Shown one piece after another: positions 35,781 to 49,300 of a stretch of 64,000 bases of DNA (positions are counted from its first letter, which is position 1; every line of letters begins with the position of its first letter). The notes under the pieces are model-generated. The model was given only the letters and a program-made list of their open reading frames with translations, was not told where the DNA came from and did not search any database. Both the position numbers and the translations under genes were made by a program. The DNA lies in assembly GCF_018320785.1 (NCBI RefSeq), contig NC_054881.1, positions 21,824,275 to 21,888,274 of the forward strand, in the 5' to 3' direction. The DNA comes from Cheilinus undulatus. Lineage: Eukaryota; Chordata; Actinopteri; Labriformes; Labridae.

Positions 35781-38700
35781 ATATGATGTATGTATACTAT
35801 AGGGCTGCATAATTACAATTTTATTGAATATAACTTCTTCCATTTTTATAAATCACAAAACAAATTGCACTGATGCAATTTTAATATGTCTGAAATACAT
35901 TTTTAACTTGGACTTAAGGTCTTTTAGATGCAGTGTAAATTAGTGATATTAACATGACCTATATTCAGTTGCACATGGTTTCTACAGTTGTTAAATGCTG
36001 AGGGAGAGGAATTTACATTGGAGAGAAGGGCCACAAAACAGTCATGGAGTAGGTGGCAGTGCACACTTGAACACTGAAATTTGATTCCAATAGGAGGCTT
36101 TTTTCCTATTGCCTATACCTGATATCGATGTTCACTGATGCATCAGTGGGCCTCTAGTTTGTTTATTACTTGGATCATATCATATTTGTATTTACCCAGG
36201 AAAATCAACTTTACAGCACAGCAAACCTGACTTATTGACCTCACATCATTTTAAACTCTAAAGACTTACAAATGCATGTCTACAACTGCTCAATAGTTTT
36301 GTCAGTTGCTATGATGAAAGTGTCCACTAGGATGCAGTTAAACCTCATCAAACACTAAAATACAAGGAAGCAGGGTTCTCACTCTTTTAAGAGATACTTT
36401 TCCGGACTTTTCCGAGGCGTTGTAAGTGACAACTATCTGAAGTGAAAGAAGCAGCTCATGCAAACCTACCATAGTGTTCCTTTCTTTGGTAGTCTGATTC
36501 AATATATGTGCAGTCTATTGTTCTAACCATGAATGCTGGACACATTTTCTTTTGGTATGGGAGTAAATATGTAGACATTTAGAGGAAATCTGCATGTATG
36601 ACATTTCATATCATTTATGCTGCATGCATTTATGTAATTTATATTATACATGCATGTTGTAAATAACTATAAACTGGTATAAATATTAATGTATTTGATA
36701 GTAAAGTAAAACATAAATAAATCCATGTTTTAATACAGCTAAACTAATTAATGACTATGTTTTTGATGAAGTTTAATACATACGAATTTTATATTTACCG
36801 ATGTTTATATCTTAAAAAGTTTAAGAAAATATATGTCTCTCTGTGGTTGTACAATCACTTTGTTTTTCATGTTTATAATAAATTTGTCAGTCAAGCAATT
36901 TATCAATCAACAAAAACATTTACTTGCTTTTAGCTTACAAATTTATCATAGATCAGTTCAAATAAAAGTTCTGCAGACGTAGAAAATTTAAATCTTTCAT
37001 CATACATACACTTCAATGTGACTTTTTCCTTGTTTTCTCTAAAATCACCATGTTCTTTTATGACCAGCCTTGTTATAAAATTAGCCTATATATCCAAATT
37101 GTATTTCACTGTGGTTCTTTTTCGGGAAATTTGGTTTCTATGGTTACAAACTCTCTAAACTAAAAGATGTGTCTTCGGTGTATTTACAGCTTAAATACTA
37201 TGGTCTATGAGCTACCATGACAACTAAACAACATCCTTAACAGAACTTAACCCTTTTAGTGACAATGTAATCTGATTTGGGTGCTCTGATAGGATAATGT
37301 CTAAATAATTTCCAGGACAGCACAAGATTTTCTAGAACATTTTTTTTTCTTTCATTTTCTGAAACTGTAAATTAGGTAAACAGTTTTTATTTCAGTGAGA
37401 CGTTAATTTTTGTCCATCTAGTGTTTTGACACATCTGCTCCAATTTATTTAAGTTTCTTTTTTTCTACCAATCAGTGACAGCTGGTCAACCATGATAAAA
37501 TTAAAAAATGCCATTGTACTTGATTATTTTTACACATGCAGAATAAAGATATCATGAGGATGTCACAAATGCAACCACAGGTTCTTAAACCATGTCACAC
37601 CGTCACAGAATCTAATGCAAGAATATAAGAGATTACAACTAAAATGTGTAGACATTTGAGGGGATTTACTCGAGTCAGTGATTTACTTTAAAGAGCAGGG
37701 ACTTACACTGGAGCTGCTCCACACTGCCATTAGCAGAACAAACAGGAGAGAGGGATTGAAGGTGTATTGGTTTTGAGATAATTGGTGCTTTTGTGTTTTT
37801 GTTGGAGGGCTCAGGGTGGGGATGAGATCTGATCTGACAGTGGGGATTTTTGTTGTTCTTTTAAAATGTCATACTGTCTCACACACATTACACAAGAAAG
37901 AAAAAAGGAAATATGACAGTATTGTTGTTTTTAGATGTAAGCCTCCAAATGGTGCCTGAACTTGGAAAATATTTGAAGATGTGTTTGTTCTTAAAACATG
38001 ACCAGACTGTTAAATCCACTAATCCATGTGTCCCAAGCTAATCTGAGTTATCTTTCTTTTTCTCTTTGGGTTTCTCTTCTTTTCAAAGAGGGAGAAATAA
38101 AGGTCACTACTTGTGTACTGTAGCTACTGTCACTGAAGTATTACAAGACGCTCAGTCTGCTCTTGAAATCAGCTCAAGGGTAAACCAGAGCTGAACATCC
38201 GTATGCATTCCCTCATTAGGTCTGGGGTCTCATTAAAATGGAATGTGGCAGTATTCAATTATTATAATCAAACTGTTATAAGGGATGCACATTTACAGAT
38301 TTTTGCTGACATCTGACTTGCTGATACAAAATCATTTGACCAATACCAACCTCGGTGCCAAGTGTTTAAATGTACTTCAAACCTAAAACTTCAGTCCTTA
38401 GAAGACAATTTAATATTTGAGGAATAAGGATGAAATAGAAAAAAAGATTTGAGCCTCTTTTTACTGCAAAAAAATTCACAATCTTATTCATTCATTAGAT
38501 ACCGCAAGAGTGTGCTAATCCTGCAACCCCCAACGAGATTAAGTGGTACAGAAAATGGATGGATGGATGGATGGAGAGTATGCTTATCCAGCTGGTCTCA
38601 GTTCAGTTTGAATTGTTTCAAGAAGGCCGTACACTGCATGATTTAGTGGCTAAGGTATGTGTTTCTCATGACTCCTTCTCAGCTTTGCTTCCATGTTAAA

Positions 38701-41700
38701 CTTCTCCCTAAAGGGCTTGTGCTGACTAATATCTAGCCTACTTGATGTGTAGACTATGAAAATGCAACTCATACAACCCCACATCACAAAAAACTGAACT
38801 ATTCCTTCTAAGAAACTAAACCTAAAGCCTTATTTTCACGGGTGTAAAGCTCATTGTTTTTATAGCACTAATAGCTATGTTCTGGTTGGGGAAATAGTTC
38901 CTTCAAAAAGGGCACAAAGGGCATTCTCATTTAAAAAAATAGACACCTTTACATTACAGGTACATGTCATGGGCACCTGGTTAGGGTTGTAAATGTCCAA
39001 GGCAATAAAATAATAAATGCAGCTAAGGTTTAATGACTGTTATTAAGAACACCAGGCCCCAGAGTGACACATTTTTGTCTGTCTTCTGTTTGTGCTAATA
39101 TCTACTTGTTCAAATCTTGATTACTCTGTTGACTACTCTCTGTTTGGCTCCTTCTGACTCATCTGACTGTCTGTCTTGGCTTTTATGGCTCAGCTAAGTC
39201 ATCCAAGTGGGAATCTGTCAAGGGTCTTTGACAAATCTATCTGACTGCTGTGTAAACAAAGTTTGACAGAGGGAGGGGAGGCTGAGGAGGATAACCTGAG
39301 GCTTGAGTCAGCAGTTTACACTGCTCAAGTGAAGGCCCTCTCCACACAGAGACGAAAATGATATATTGCCATTTCGTTTTGAAAAAGTTTTCCATAAAGA
39401 CGGGGTCGTTACAGGAAATGGCCGCGTAAGCACTGAACCGCTGAAAACGACTTAAAACGCTGTAATGCATATGCCAAAACTGTAGATGGCGCTGTATTGC
39501 TGCCACAGAAATGCACCAAAAGATAGAAGATCACAGAAAACTGACCCAAACTTTAAAGTTCCCTTAATGTAAAGGATGGTAAAGTGCTACTGTGACTTTA
39601 TATTTTGAAGCAACTGCTCTTTTAAGCATTTAGGTGATGTAATGTTTGTTAAAATATTCCACATGGCCTCTTGTCCTTTATTTTTGTGTTCTGCTGGTCC
39701 ACTCTATTCATTAGGTTTGCTTAGTAGTCAAGTCAGAAAATTGCAAAAACTGCAATTTTGCAATTGCAAATCTTGAAATGGACAAGGAACAGGGAAGCTT
39801 ACTTAGCTTACTTTACATAGTAGAGATAGCTGTGCATTTGTAATATCCATATATGTGTTTGAAATGTAATATGCTCTTACTTTTGTCCTCATTCAAAAGT
39901 AAAATGTTAGGCATCACACTGTTTAGTGAAGGCTGAAATCCCCAGAACAGAGAAGGAAATATTAAATAGTGTGGACAGAAAGCAAGGCAATGCAAGGCGA
40001 TTTCTGACATTTGCACTGTGTTAGTTGATGGTTTAAGCCTTTTATTTTCAGAACTAAATTACTTACTGCCAGTCTACATGACAGCAATAAACATGGCATG
40101 GCATTTTAAAAGTTTGTACTCTGAAACTTTTTTTTAGAAAACTTTTATTTTTCAGGCACCCAAAGTGCTTTTATAGTGTAAAGTAACCAAAATGCAACAA
40201 AACGTTGCTGTATCCTGATGAATTCATTGTTGCATGTGGCAAAAGTCATCAAATTTATTGCCCACACTTGTTTTTTTCTGTGTAAATTTCTGATATAATC
40301 TTACTTATGATGTGACATTTCCTCAATTAACTGAAGTTTATTTTCTACCTTTACTTTTGACTTCAGTTCATGAAGATTTCTGGAGCATGTTGACCTGATT
40401 CAGAAGGTCTTGACCTTAAATTACAGGGTTTGTGGTAGTCACAGTGGGCCTGTTATGTCACGACAAAGTGTGTATTCTCTGTTAGTGGGTGCTTATTAAG
40501 GGATCAATGGATAGAGAGTCACATTTTTCTCTCAAGTGGAGCAGAGGGAAGAAAATCCTTTAATGCTTCCTTATTTAAGTGACTGCACCCTTCTTTTTTA
40601 TGTAACCAAGTCAGAGATAAACTTGTGTATGTAAAAAGTCAACATAAGTACTAAAGAAATCACTCATTCAGGATTATCTGTCTTACGTTAAAAACAGACA
40701 TAAATCTAAGTTCCAAAAGGCAATATTTGTACTGTCCTTTCCTGTCACCAAAGGCTTTTATTTTAAAACTCTGTCATAGTATTTTCATGTGCTTCCTCTT
40801 TATATTTAAGAAACTAAAGACCTTATATTTTTGACAACCATTAATAACAGTGTCTTTGTCTATAAAACTGTTGGAAGGCGTCACATTTTAAACAACACAA
40901 AGCAACTTTTTAATGACCTTTACTTCAGTCCATATCAGGATATCCTTCTAATGTTTAAGCAAACAAGGTTGCCAGATTTTCAACAGTTGGGATCATTATG
41001 GATACCACATTTATTGAATTTATACAATTTATAAAATGTAAAAGGGCAAAGCTTTTAAAATAGCAACATTTATTTATTCATTTTAGTTATATATAGGTTG
41101 CCCAGTTTCTTGAGATAAATTGATATATTTCAAAGGTGATACAGGGGTAGGCCAATATCGTCTATGTCAATAGCTTGATGCCAAGCCCAATACTAAGAAA
41201 AACAACTGTTTACAGACAAGAACCACTAACAGTAATATGCTGATTGACCACAAGATGATCTAAATAAAATGTTCAGTCAAACTTGGAAATTATTATGTAT
41301 TTCTTTTGTTTTATTCAAGGGCATTCTATTTCATATTACCATCTTTTTTACAATCATCTTTTTTATATATAGGTGCTTTATTTTGTACATTTTCATGTAA
41401 CAAAGACATGGTACATCTGTACGCAATAGAAATATATCTGTGGAATTTAGTATATCGATCATGCAGATTTGACATTGATTTAACTTTGTTTTATTATTCT
41501 TTACTGTAAAATATTGAGCTATATATTGTGCCATTCAGCTTTCAAAACATACAAAGACATGATTTTTGGTCCAGTCCTATTTAATACGACCTATTTGGAC
41601 GCTGTCCAAATACGTCCTTTTTTCATTTTTTAGCTTTTAATCTTTCTTTTAAGATGTTGGTGTCATGGCTTGCCAGGTGTTAAATATTTCTGATGCAGTA

Positions 41701-43326
41701 ACTGATCAGTAATAAAGGTTGGTTCTGATATGAAATGAAAATGTGCTGTAGTAATGTTTGACTCAAGTAGACCTGTAATAGACTCCATAGATTGCCATTA
41801 TAAAAAATACAAATCCAATTTAAAACAATAGCATTTTTACCCTAAATCTCCATAAAATAGTCTGCAGTTTGGTGTCAAAACTTATCAGAAATAACCGTCG
41901 CTTGTCCAGAGTTTGATGTTAAAAGAAAAAGGTTAACTGGACCTTTTGCCTGCTAGCAGGTAGTCACTAACCTTAGCCCTGTGGTTAGCCACGTTAGCAC
42001 ATGGAGCTAACTATAAGCTAGTTAGCCTGATATGATAGCCACTGTTTACCAGATAAATTCATCACAGACAAAATACAACTACTTTGGACACATGCAGCTC
42101 ACTTACAGGAATAATACAGCTTGCATTGATAGTCCTCTTCTCTACCGTCCTTGCCAGTATCTTCACTATTGCCCTCCACCACGGTAGCGGTTAGAATCCT
42201 CATATCTGGTAACAGTAGTCTGTGATTATTTCCATGTATGATTTCTGCTCCTCCTTGGCTTTTATAAAGAAGTAGTCACATGGTTTAGTATGCGCTGACA
42301 AGATTGAACTTTCAGGATTTTAATGAATTGCATTTGTTTTAACTTGCGAACAGGAAACTTTTAAATTGGCTCATGCTAACCTGCACATTTAGTCACAGTT
42401 TTAATGATAGGAAACCACCAACAGAATAACGGTTATTATTCCTGACACTGACACCACAGGCTACCATGATTGAAAATTTTTGACCTGTGAGCAAAAAGGC
42501 TATTTTGCTTTCCAATGAAATACAGTAAGTCTATGTCTGCATTTTTTATCATGAAAGTATTGATTCATGAAATTTGATTAAAAATTTCAATTTACTATTA
42601 CTACTGCTGCTATTACTACCTACTAATCTCAGCATTAGCTCAAGCATCTGACAGCAAATTTTACTACTCTAAAACTTTTCATACTTTTTAAGACCTTAAT
42701 TTCAGTATGATTGACATAAAATCTTAAAATGTAGCCTATTCTGAGAGATCAAGGCTGGCCTACAGTAAGAAAAGTGATAGGTCCGATAGACATGGGTTAA
42801 AGTAACTTTATTCAAAGTAAAAACGCAAAATCAGCAAAGACAATGAAATGATACTCATGAAAAAAACTAATAGGATGTCTTAAATGAGCTAAAGTAAACT
42901 TTTCCACACTAAGAAATAAATATCTTGTTTGACCTACAGAATTTAAGAAGAGAAAATAACTGGAGGGTGGTTAATTGGTTGCTTTTACACAAAATCACAC
43001 ATACACAATCACAACTCTATTAAAAGCATGCAAATCTACAGTACAGTATTGGACATACCCTAGGTTTTTAGGAACAAGCACTTGATAAAAAAAGTAACTT
43101 CCAAGGCAAATGTGGGAAAGCATTTATCTAAAAACACAAAATGTTATAAGCCATAAACGCCCCCCATATTTCCCTGTTCAAAACAATAATGCATGGATAA
43201 AAGCTCAAGATAATTCTCCAAAGTTAATCTGTCAAATTCTTACACTTTTTGTCTTATGTGTCTCTTTAGACCCTTATTCTGATGTCCGCCCCTTCCTGTT
43301 TTCTCCTCTCTCTCTCCGCTGCATAT
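35781..43326. other. Large intergenic region
   Basis: No gene recognised in 7.5 kb. Fragments that look like old fish repeats occur near 36115-36160, 38284-38370, 39240-39540 (more GC-rich, with a chance 89-codon ORF) and 41760-42210. A SINE-type tail with GGAT repeats is at 38520-38577. The rest is AT-rich unique-looking sequence with chance ORFs below 95 codons. Confidence 0.5.
38520..38577 (+). repeat. SINE tail with (GGAT)n
   Basis: GCAACCCCCAACGAGATTAA, then GTGGTACAGAAAATGGATGG repeating as GGAT five times, is the usual 3' tail of a widespread teleost retroposon. Upstream body sequence is not recognisable. Confidence 0.55.
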
Positions 43327-46300
43327 TTACTTCTTGGTCTCCTCAATCTGCTCCACCTCGCTGGATTCATCCACCACTTTGCCGTTGACCATCGTCTGGG
43401 TCACCACCTTCACGATTTTCCTGGTGCGAACATCAGGCTCCTCTGCACAGAAAAGGTAGAGATTAGATTCAATTTAGATGAGATTAGATGTGATCATATG
43501 GGATTACAAAGGTGAGACAGTTACCTGTATGGAAAATTCATTGTAGATGATCCAATAGAGGCATAGGAGAAGAGAAAGGATTGATAAAGAGAGGTTAAAC
43601 GGAGGGAAAAGACAAAAAGATACAACTTAAAGTGAGACAATTAGGAGACCAACATTTCCAATTAGGAAAAAGGTGTGTAGAACAGATATGAGAGGACATG
43701 ATGAGAAGAGAATGGACGGGAAGAAAACATAAGCAACAAGATGAGAAGAATTAAAATCCAAGATAAAGTTTAGCACACTGAATTTCTTGTCTTAACAATG
43801 CTACGTTTTGGCAGCTTGTGGATTAGACTGCAAATACTTGTCTGTACAAACAGCTTTGTTTTAACTTCTCTGTCTCATGGTGATTTCTCCATCTGTTATC
43901 TTTGCTCCACTAATATTGCAAGATGAAGGTGAACATCTTCGACACCTCAGTTTGTTAATCCCTTGGTGTGAGTCAGTGGGATTAAGCAGCATTTACAACA
44001 TGAGGATAAATGTTTTCACACCAATTTTTTTTATATATAAAAATGAAAGTACTCACTTTTTGGTGGGGGAGGAACTTCCTTGACTCTGAGGAGGAAAAGG
44101 AAACCGATGTGAGTGTTTGAATACACTTAAAGCAAGATAAAGACATTTGAATATATATTGAGCACCAAGATTAAGCTGAAATAAACACCACTCTCCATTC
44201 TTTACATTAAATATGAAGCTAAGGCTAACAGCTGGCTATCATAGCTTAGCAAAAACACTTGACAGAGGGAAACAGCTAGCCTGGTCCTGTCCAAATTTAC
44301 CTTTAAACAACGCTAAAACTCACTTAATATAATTTTCTATCTCATTAGTTGAAAAAGTTGAACAAAACCTTGGAATGAAATAAAAAGTGAAATACAGTAA
44401 AATGTATGGACAGACATGTATGTCTTCTGACTTTATCAAACATCAGGGATTTTTTTGCCACATTTTCCTCACACGTTACCCACTGGAAATAACTTTGCAA
44501 CCCACGTTTGGGTCTTGATCCACCAGTTGAGAACCACTGTCCTACACTATCAATTGTCCTCTCTAAATTAAGGCAAAACATATAAAATATAAAAAACATG
44601 TAAAAACATAATAAACATCTAAAATGAAACTGTGTTGTTGTATATGTACATAAAACAACAACAAAAACTTGAATTGTGATGCATGTTTTACTTCTTTAGC
44701 TTAATGCTAACACTAAATGGAAATTGATATACATGGCTAAGAGAATTAGCATTGTGACTGTTTTGATTTTAGTTCAAAAACTGATCTGTTCTGTTTAGCA
44801 AAGGCTTATAAATTAAGACTGTAGGTCTACAGTTGTGCTATTAGTTTAAAGAGAGAGGCCTGTTGCCTGAATAAATTGAACCGAAAGGATCAGTGAATCA
44901 AGGCTGTGTGCTATGATACCTGTCACTTATTAAACAACAGAAATGAATGGGAGAGGATGCCATGCTGCTTTGGCTATAAAAAGTCAGAGCTTTAAGGGAT
45001 ATTGCATTTTTGTGTACAATTATTGCTGCTGTAGCTTCCACCAAATTTTAAAATAATCTGTTGCAAGTTATTTCAAAAAAATACTTTCCTCATCTCCATG
45101 TATAAGAAAGAGAGGGCTTAACTCTGCCAGCAATTTCATTCTAGTGGTCCTGGTTTTCTTTTTACTACAATGTCATTTACCTGATTCTTTTCTCCAAAGC
45201 AATGCTCATTTTTGTAACTAGTGTTGATGGCATTAAGGACCTTTCCCAAGGGCCCACACTGGAAACTGAATGTGCCCTTACTGGGACTGGAACCCCCAAT
45301 CGCTTGTACCAGAGTTAGCAGTGTAAACCACTGAGCTATCTAGTTCAAGTATTGGTCTAAGGTGATTGGCTGTAACCACAAAGGTCAACTTTGGGTTTGG
45401 TATGCAAAGCTGCAAGCTGAGGTTCTGGCAATGGTGTAGTGCAGTGTATACACAAGTAAATGGACTAATAATTTTTTAGTCCCCATGCAGTATACTTTAA
45501 AGTCCACTCTCCTAGAATAGCATAGGCTATAGAAAAAATGATCTGAGTATACTACTGCATTGCTTTGTAATACGTTCCCCCAAAAACTGCAGATGGATGT
45601 GGAATAGTTCCCTCAAAAAGCATAATTATTTGTTGACTCAGCCTATAGTTAGTAGACCAGTGGTGATCTTTGGCTATTAGTTTCATAACAATCTGTATTA
45701 CCTGAAGCAGCAGAAGCTCAGTGTCAATATTATATTACTGAAGACTCATTTTTAGGTGAACTAAATACGTAAGATGGTTCTACTTGTCTGTGTTTATAAC
45801 AAAGGGTGGTTATCCTTTGTTGGAGGCCCTGTTTAATGAAATATGGGGGATGGATTAAGAGTGAACTCACTTTTCCATGCACCACTACACCAGGGTAAGC
45901 TTGGTAATGTTTGTCTTTATGCCTTACTGAACAGGAAACCTGCTGGTTGGTCTGTTATGTTTACAAGGAAGAGTTTAGTTAATAATTCAACATTGTGGGT
46001 TGTTTTTGTTTTTTTATCAAGTTTTATTATCTCCTTACAGCTTGTTTTTAATATCCAAACCACATACTTGTGGCATGCTGCTGAATTTTAACATTTCAGC
46101 AATTACTTTCCTGGGTGCAAAGTGACAATAGTGAAGCACAAGTACAGGAAGTAATCAAATCAGATTGAAATTGTCCTATCCCCCCACTCACGTGTCCTCT
46201 CCCTCCAGTAGGCGCCTGTAGGTGGCGATCTCCATCTCAAGGTTCTGCTTGATGCGAAGGAGCTGCTCATAGTCGGTCTTGGTGCGCTGCATGTCCAACC

Positions 46301-49300
46301 TGAGCTGGGAGAGGTCGTCCTCCAGCTGGCTCAGGGTGGTCTGCAGCCGCTCCATCTCACCAGAGTATTTCTGACCTGTTTCACCCAGGTTACCCTCCAG
46401 AGCTGCAACCTGAGGAGAGAAAAGAGTAAATATCTGACCTTCTTTACTTATACCTGGGTCTGATATCAATGTTGTGTGCTTGACCTTGGGCACAGGAGTA
46501 ATTCTATTCAGGAAGTATCCCAAAATGATTCATAATTCTGTGATTCTGTGAAGCATTTACCCATCATCACATATTCTGATTGTAGTGTCTCCACTGTGCT
46601 GTAATGTGATGATTCAGGCTTTCTAAACCTCAGCTTCAATGTCTCCAAATTTCTCCCTAAACCATTATCAGTGAATACCTGTGGACTGACAAGGTTTTGG
46701 CATCCAAAACAAACAGTCGCTGCTCAGACAGGATTACCCACCGAAACTCACCCTCATGCAATTTAGCAACTGAATGCAGACCGTCCTTGCTTGACTTAGT
46801 TGCGTGGGAGAACATGTTTACTGTCAACACAGGATTAAAAGAGAGAAAAACAAAATAGTTTTTCCCAGACACTGATGTGATAAAGAGGCTGGAGGATGGA
46901 TGTGCACAAATAGAAAAAAAAACACTCTGAATTTGAGTGAATGTGAACTTCTAAAAGGATTTTCTGTGTTATCATAAGACAAATCCCTTATAAAAGCAAT
47001 ATTTATTCAACATATAATGGCTTTGTGAAAAGGAAATACTCAGAACCATATCTTACAATAAGAGTTTTTATGTTTGCACAGCCTTTGTTTGCACACATCC
47101 AAATGCAGAAATAGCTCTTGCTTAATAACTTTTAATCTTAAACACATCCCTGTCATGCTTTAACAGCTCTCAGTAAATCCATCTGATACCACAAACATAA
47201 TATCTGGCTTATATTTAGGGCATCAGTCATTGTGTGAATGCCATGTTTGTGCTCCTCTTTCCGGTGCAGCTGTGGCTCACCTGTTTGTGCAGACTTTCCA
47301 GCTCCACCTCCAGGGTCTGCAGGAAGCGCTGCCTCTCCACCAGCTCACTCTGAGCTCCTCTCAGAGCCTCGTTGCTCTCCTTCACTTCATTCTGCACCGT
47401 CTCAAGCTGCAAGGTAACCAATCACAGTAAATGTATCTACTTTACTGTAAAATGGCCTGCTGTAAACCCATAAACTTAACATTTTCATTGAAAGTTATTT
47501 TTTTGGTAACTTCAGGCCAGTTTTATGAAATCCCATAGAGGAATACAGCCATACGTCAATATTTTGACTTATTAATGCTGTAATTTAAGAAAAAAAGTGC
47601 CTCTTTTCCTGTAATAATGTGCTGATTTCTTGAGATCTTGATGAAAATAACTGAAATGAACTCATTATCACAGGAAAGTCAACATTGTTATCTCAAGATA
47701 GCAACATAAATAGGTTTAAACATCCAAAAGGGGCTTGTTATCATGGGAAAACTGGATCAAATTGGCTGTATGGAAGCATGCTTTTGTAGGGTTTTTGGAT
47801 AAACTCTGATACACCATGGGGGAGACTCCCAACATCCATATTTGATGGTGCTTTAACAAGCAGAGAAAAATCTTCAAACATCTTTAAAATTGTTGCAAAA
47901 TTTTTGAAAAAATGTATATATGGTGATGATCACTGAGCTTCTTTGATGCGAGGATTTTAAGCTGATGGGGTTTTGGGCTTTTAACACACATACATTTCCT
48001 TTAAAAGACTGTGATAGACATTCTCAGTGGTGCAGTGCAGGGTATATGCAGGTATACAGAGTACAATCTTTCATTAATAATCTCCATACCACTTTTAAAA
48101 ACCCTCTGATGAACATCATTTATCAGTCTACTCTGCTTGTGTGAGGATATTGGGGTAGGCCAATCAGAGACAAAGTAAGGCAGGTCAGACCTTCTTTATA
48201 ATTTAATAATAATCCCTACTAACTAAAGTCATGCAGCAGGAGTGGGCAGTCAGTGTTGCAGATGCAAGGGGCCTATTTTTATGTGTACCAAATATGCATA
48301 TGCAGTCTGACAAAGGCTGTTTATCCTTTGTTGGATGGGTTGATAAAAAATGTGGAGCAATATAAAGACATTTCCAGTGAAAGTTTGGTCAATACAATCA
48401 TTATTATGTGTCATATTTCCTTGATTACATAATGGTGTAATGATAAGAAAGAAATTGTCCCCACACCTTCTTGCGGTACCACTGCTCGGCTTGTTCCTTG
48501 TTTCTCTTGACAATCCCCTCGTACTGGGAGCGCAGGTCAGACAGGATGGTTCCCAGTTCGGGTCCACTGGCAGAGTCCACTTCCACATTTACCTCATCCC
48601 GAGCAATACGAGACCTCATCTGCTCCATTTCCTGCAGAGGGGGAGAAATATGAGCACTTTACTAATGCTGTAATGAGGCATTGTTGCTTTCTCATGCATG
48701 GTACATTTTTTTAGGCTTTTTTTTATACCTTTGGTGTGGATACAACAGAGTCAGACATTGGGGAGAGTGTAGGGAATGACATGTGGGAAAGGAGCAAATG
48801 GCTGGTTGTAAGGACAACAGCCTCTTACATGGAGTCTCCAGCCTCTGTTAATATGAAGAAAGGATTGTGGCTGCACAAAACAAACCTTACCCATAAGTGT
48901 TCATTGAGACTAAGAAACAACTCATTCAGAGCTGGGCAGGAACCAGGCATTGTAGTTGTAAGTATGAAGCAATACAGGAAATATAGATAGAAGTGAAGTT
49001 CTTAAGTTATTAGAGCTTTGCATGTATGTGTGTGTTTTGAAATTGTTTATGTGATTTCAATACCTGTACTTTAAATGTGATCTAGTTGGAGTTCTACATT
49101 AATGTTTGTTTTAAAATTATTGTTGGTAATCTGATTCTTGAACATGTATGATTTATTATGGCGTGTGCCGCTGACCTCTTGGCCTAGTCAAGAGGTCAGC
49201 AGCATCCCAACAGGTCTCATCCGGTTAAATATAGGTTAAAATAAAAACTGATGGAGCACAACAAGTTCAAAATAAGGACATTCCTTTATGAGAAATATTG

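Noticed and set aside
45222-45345. A tRNA gene on the minus strand
   Set aside because: A- and B-boxes are present but acceptor and anticodon stems do not pair; it reads as a SINE head with a typical fish SINE body.
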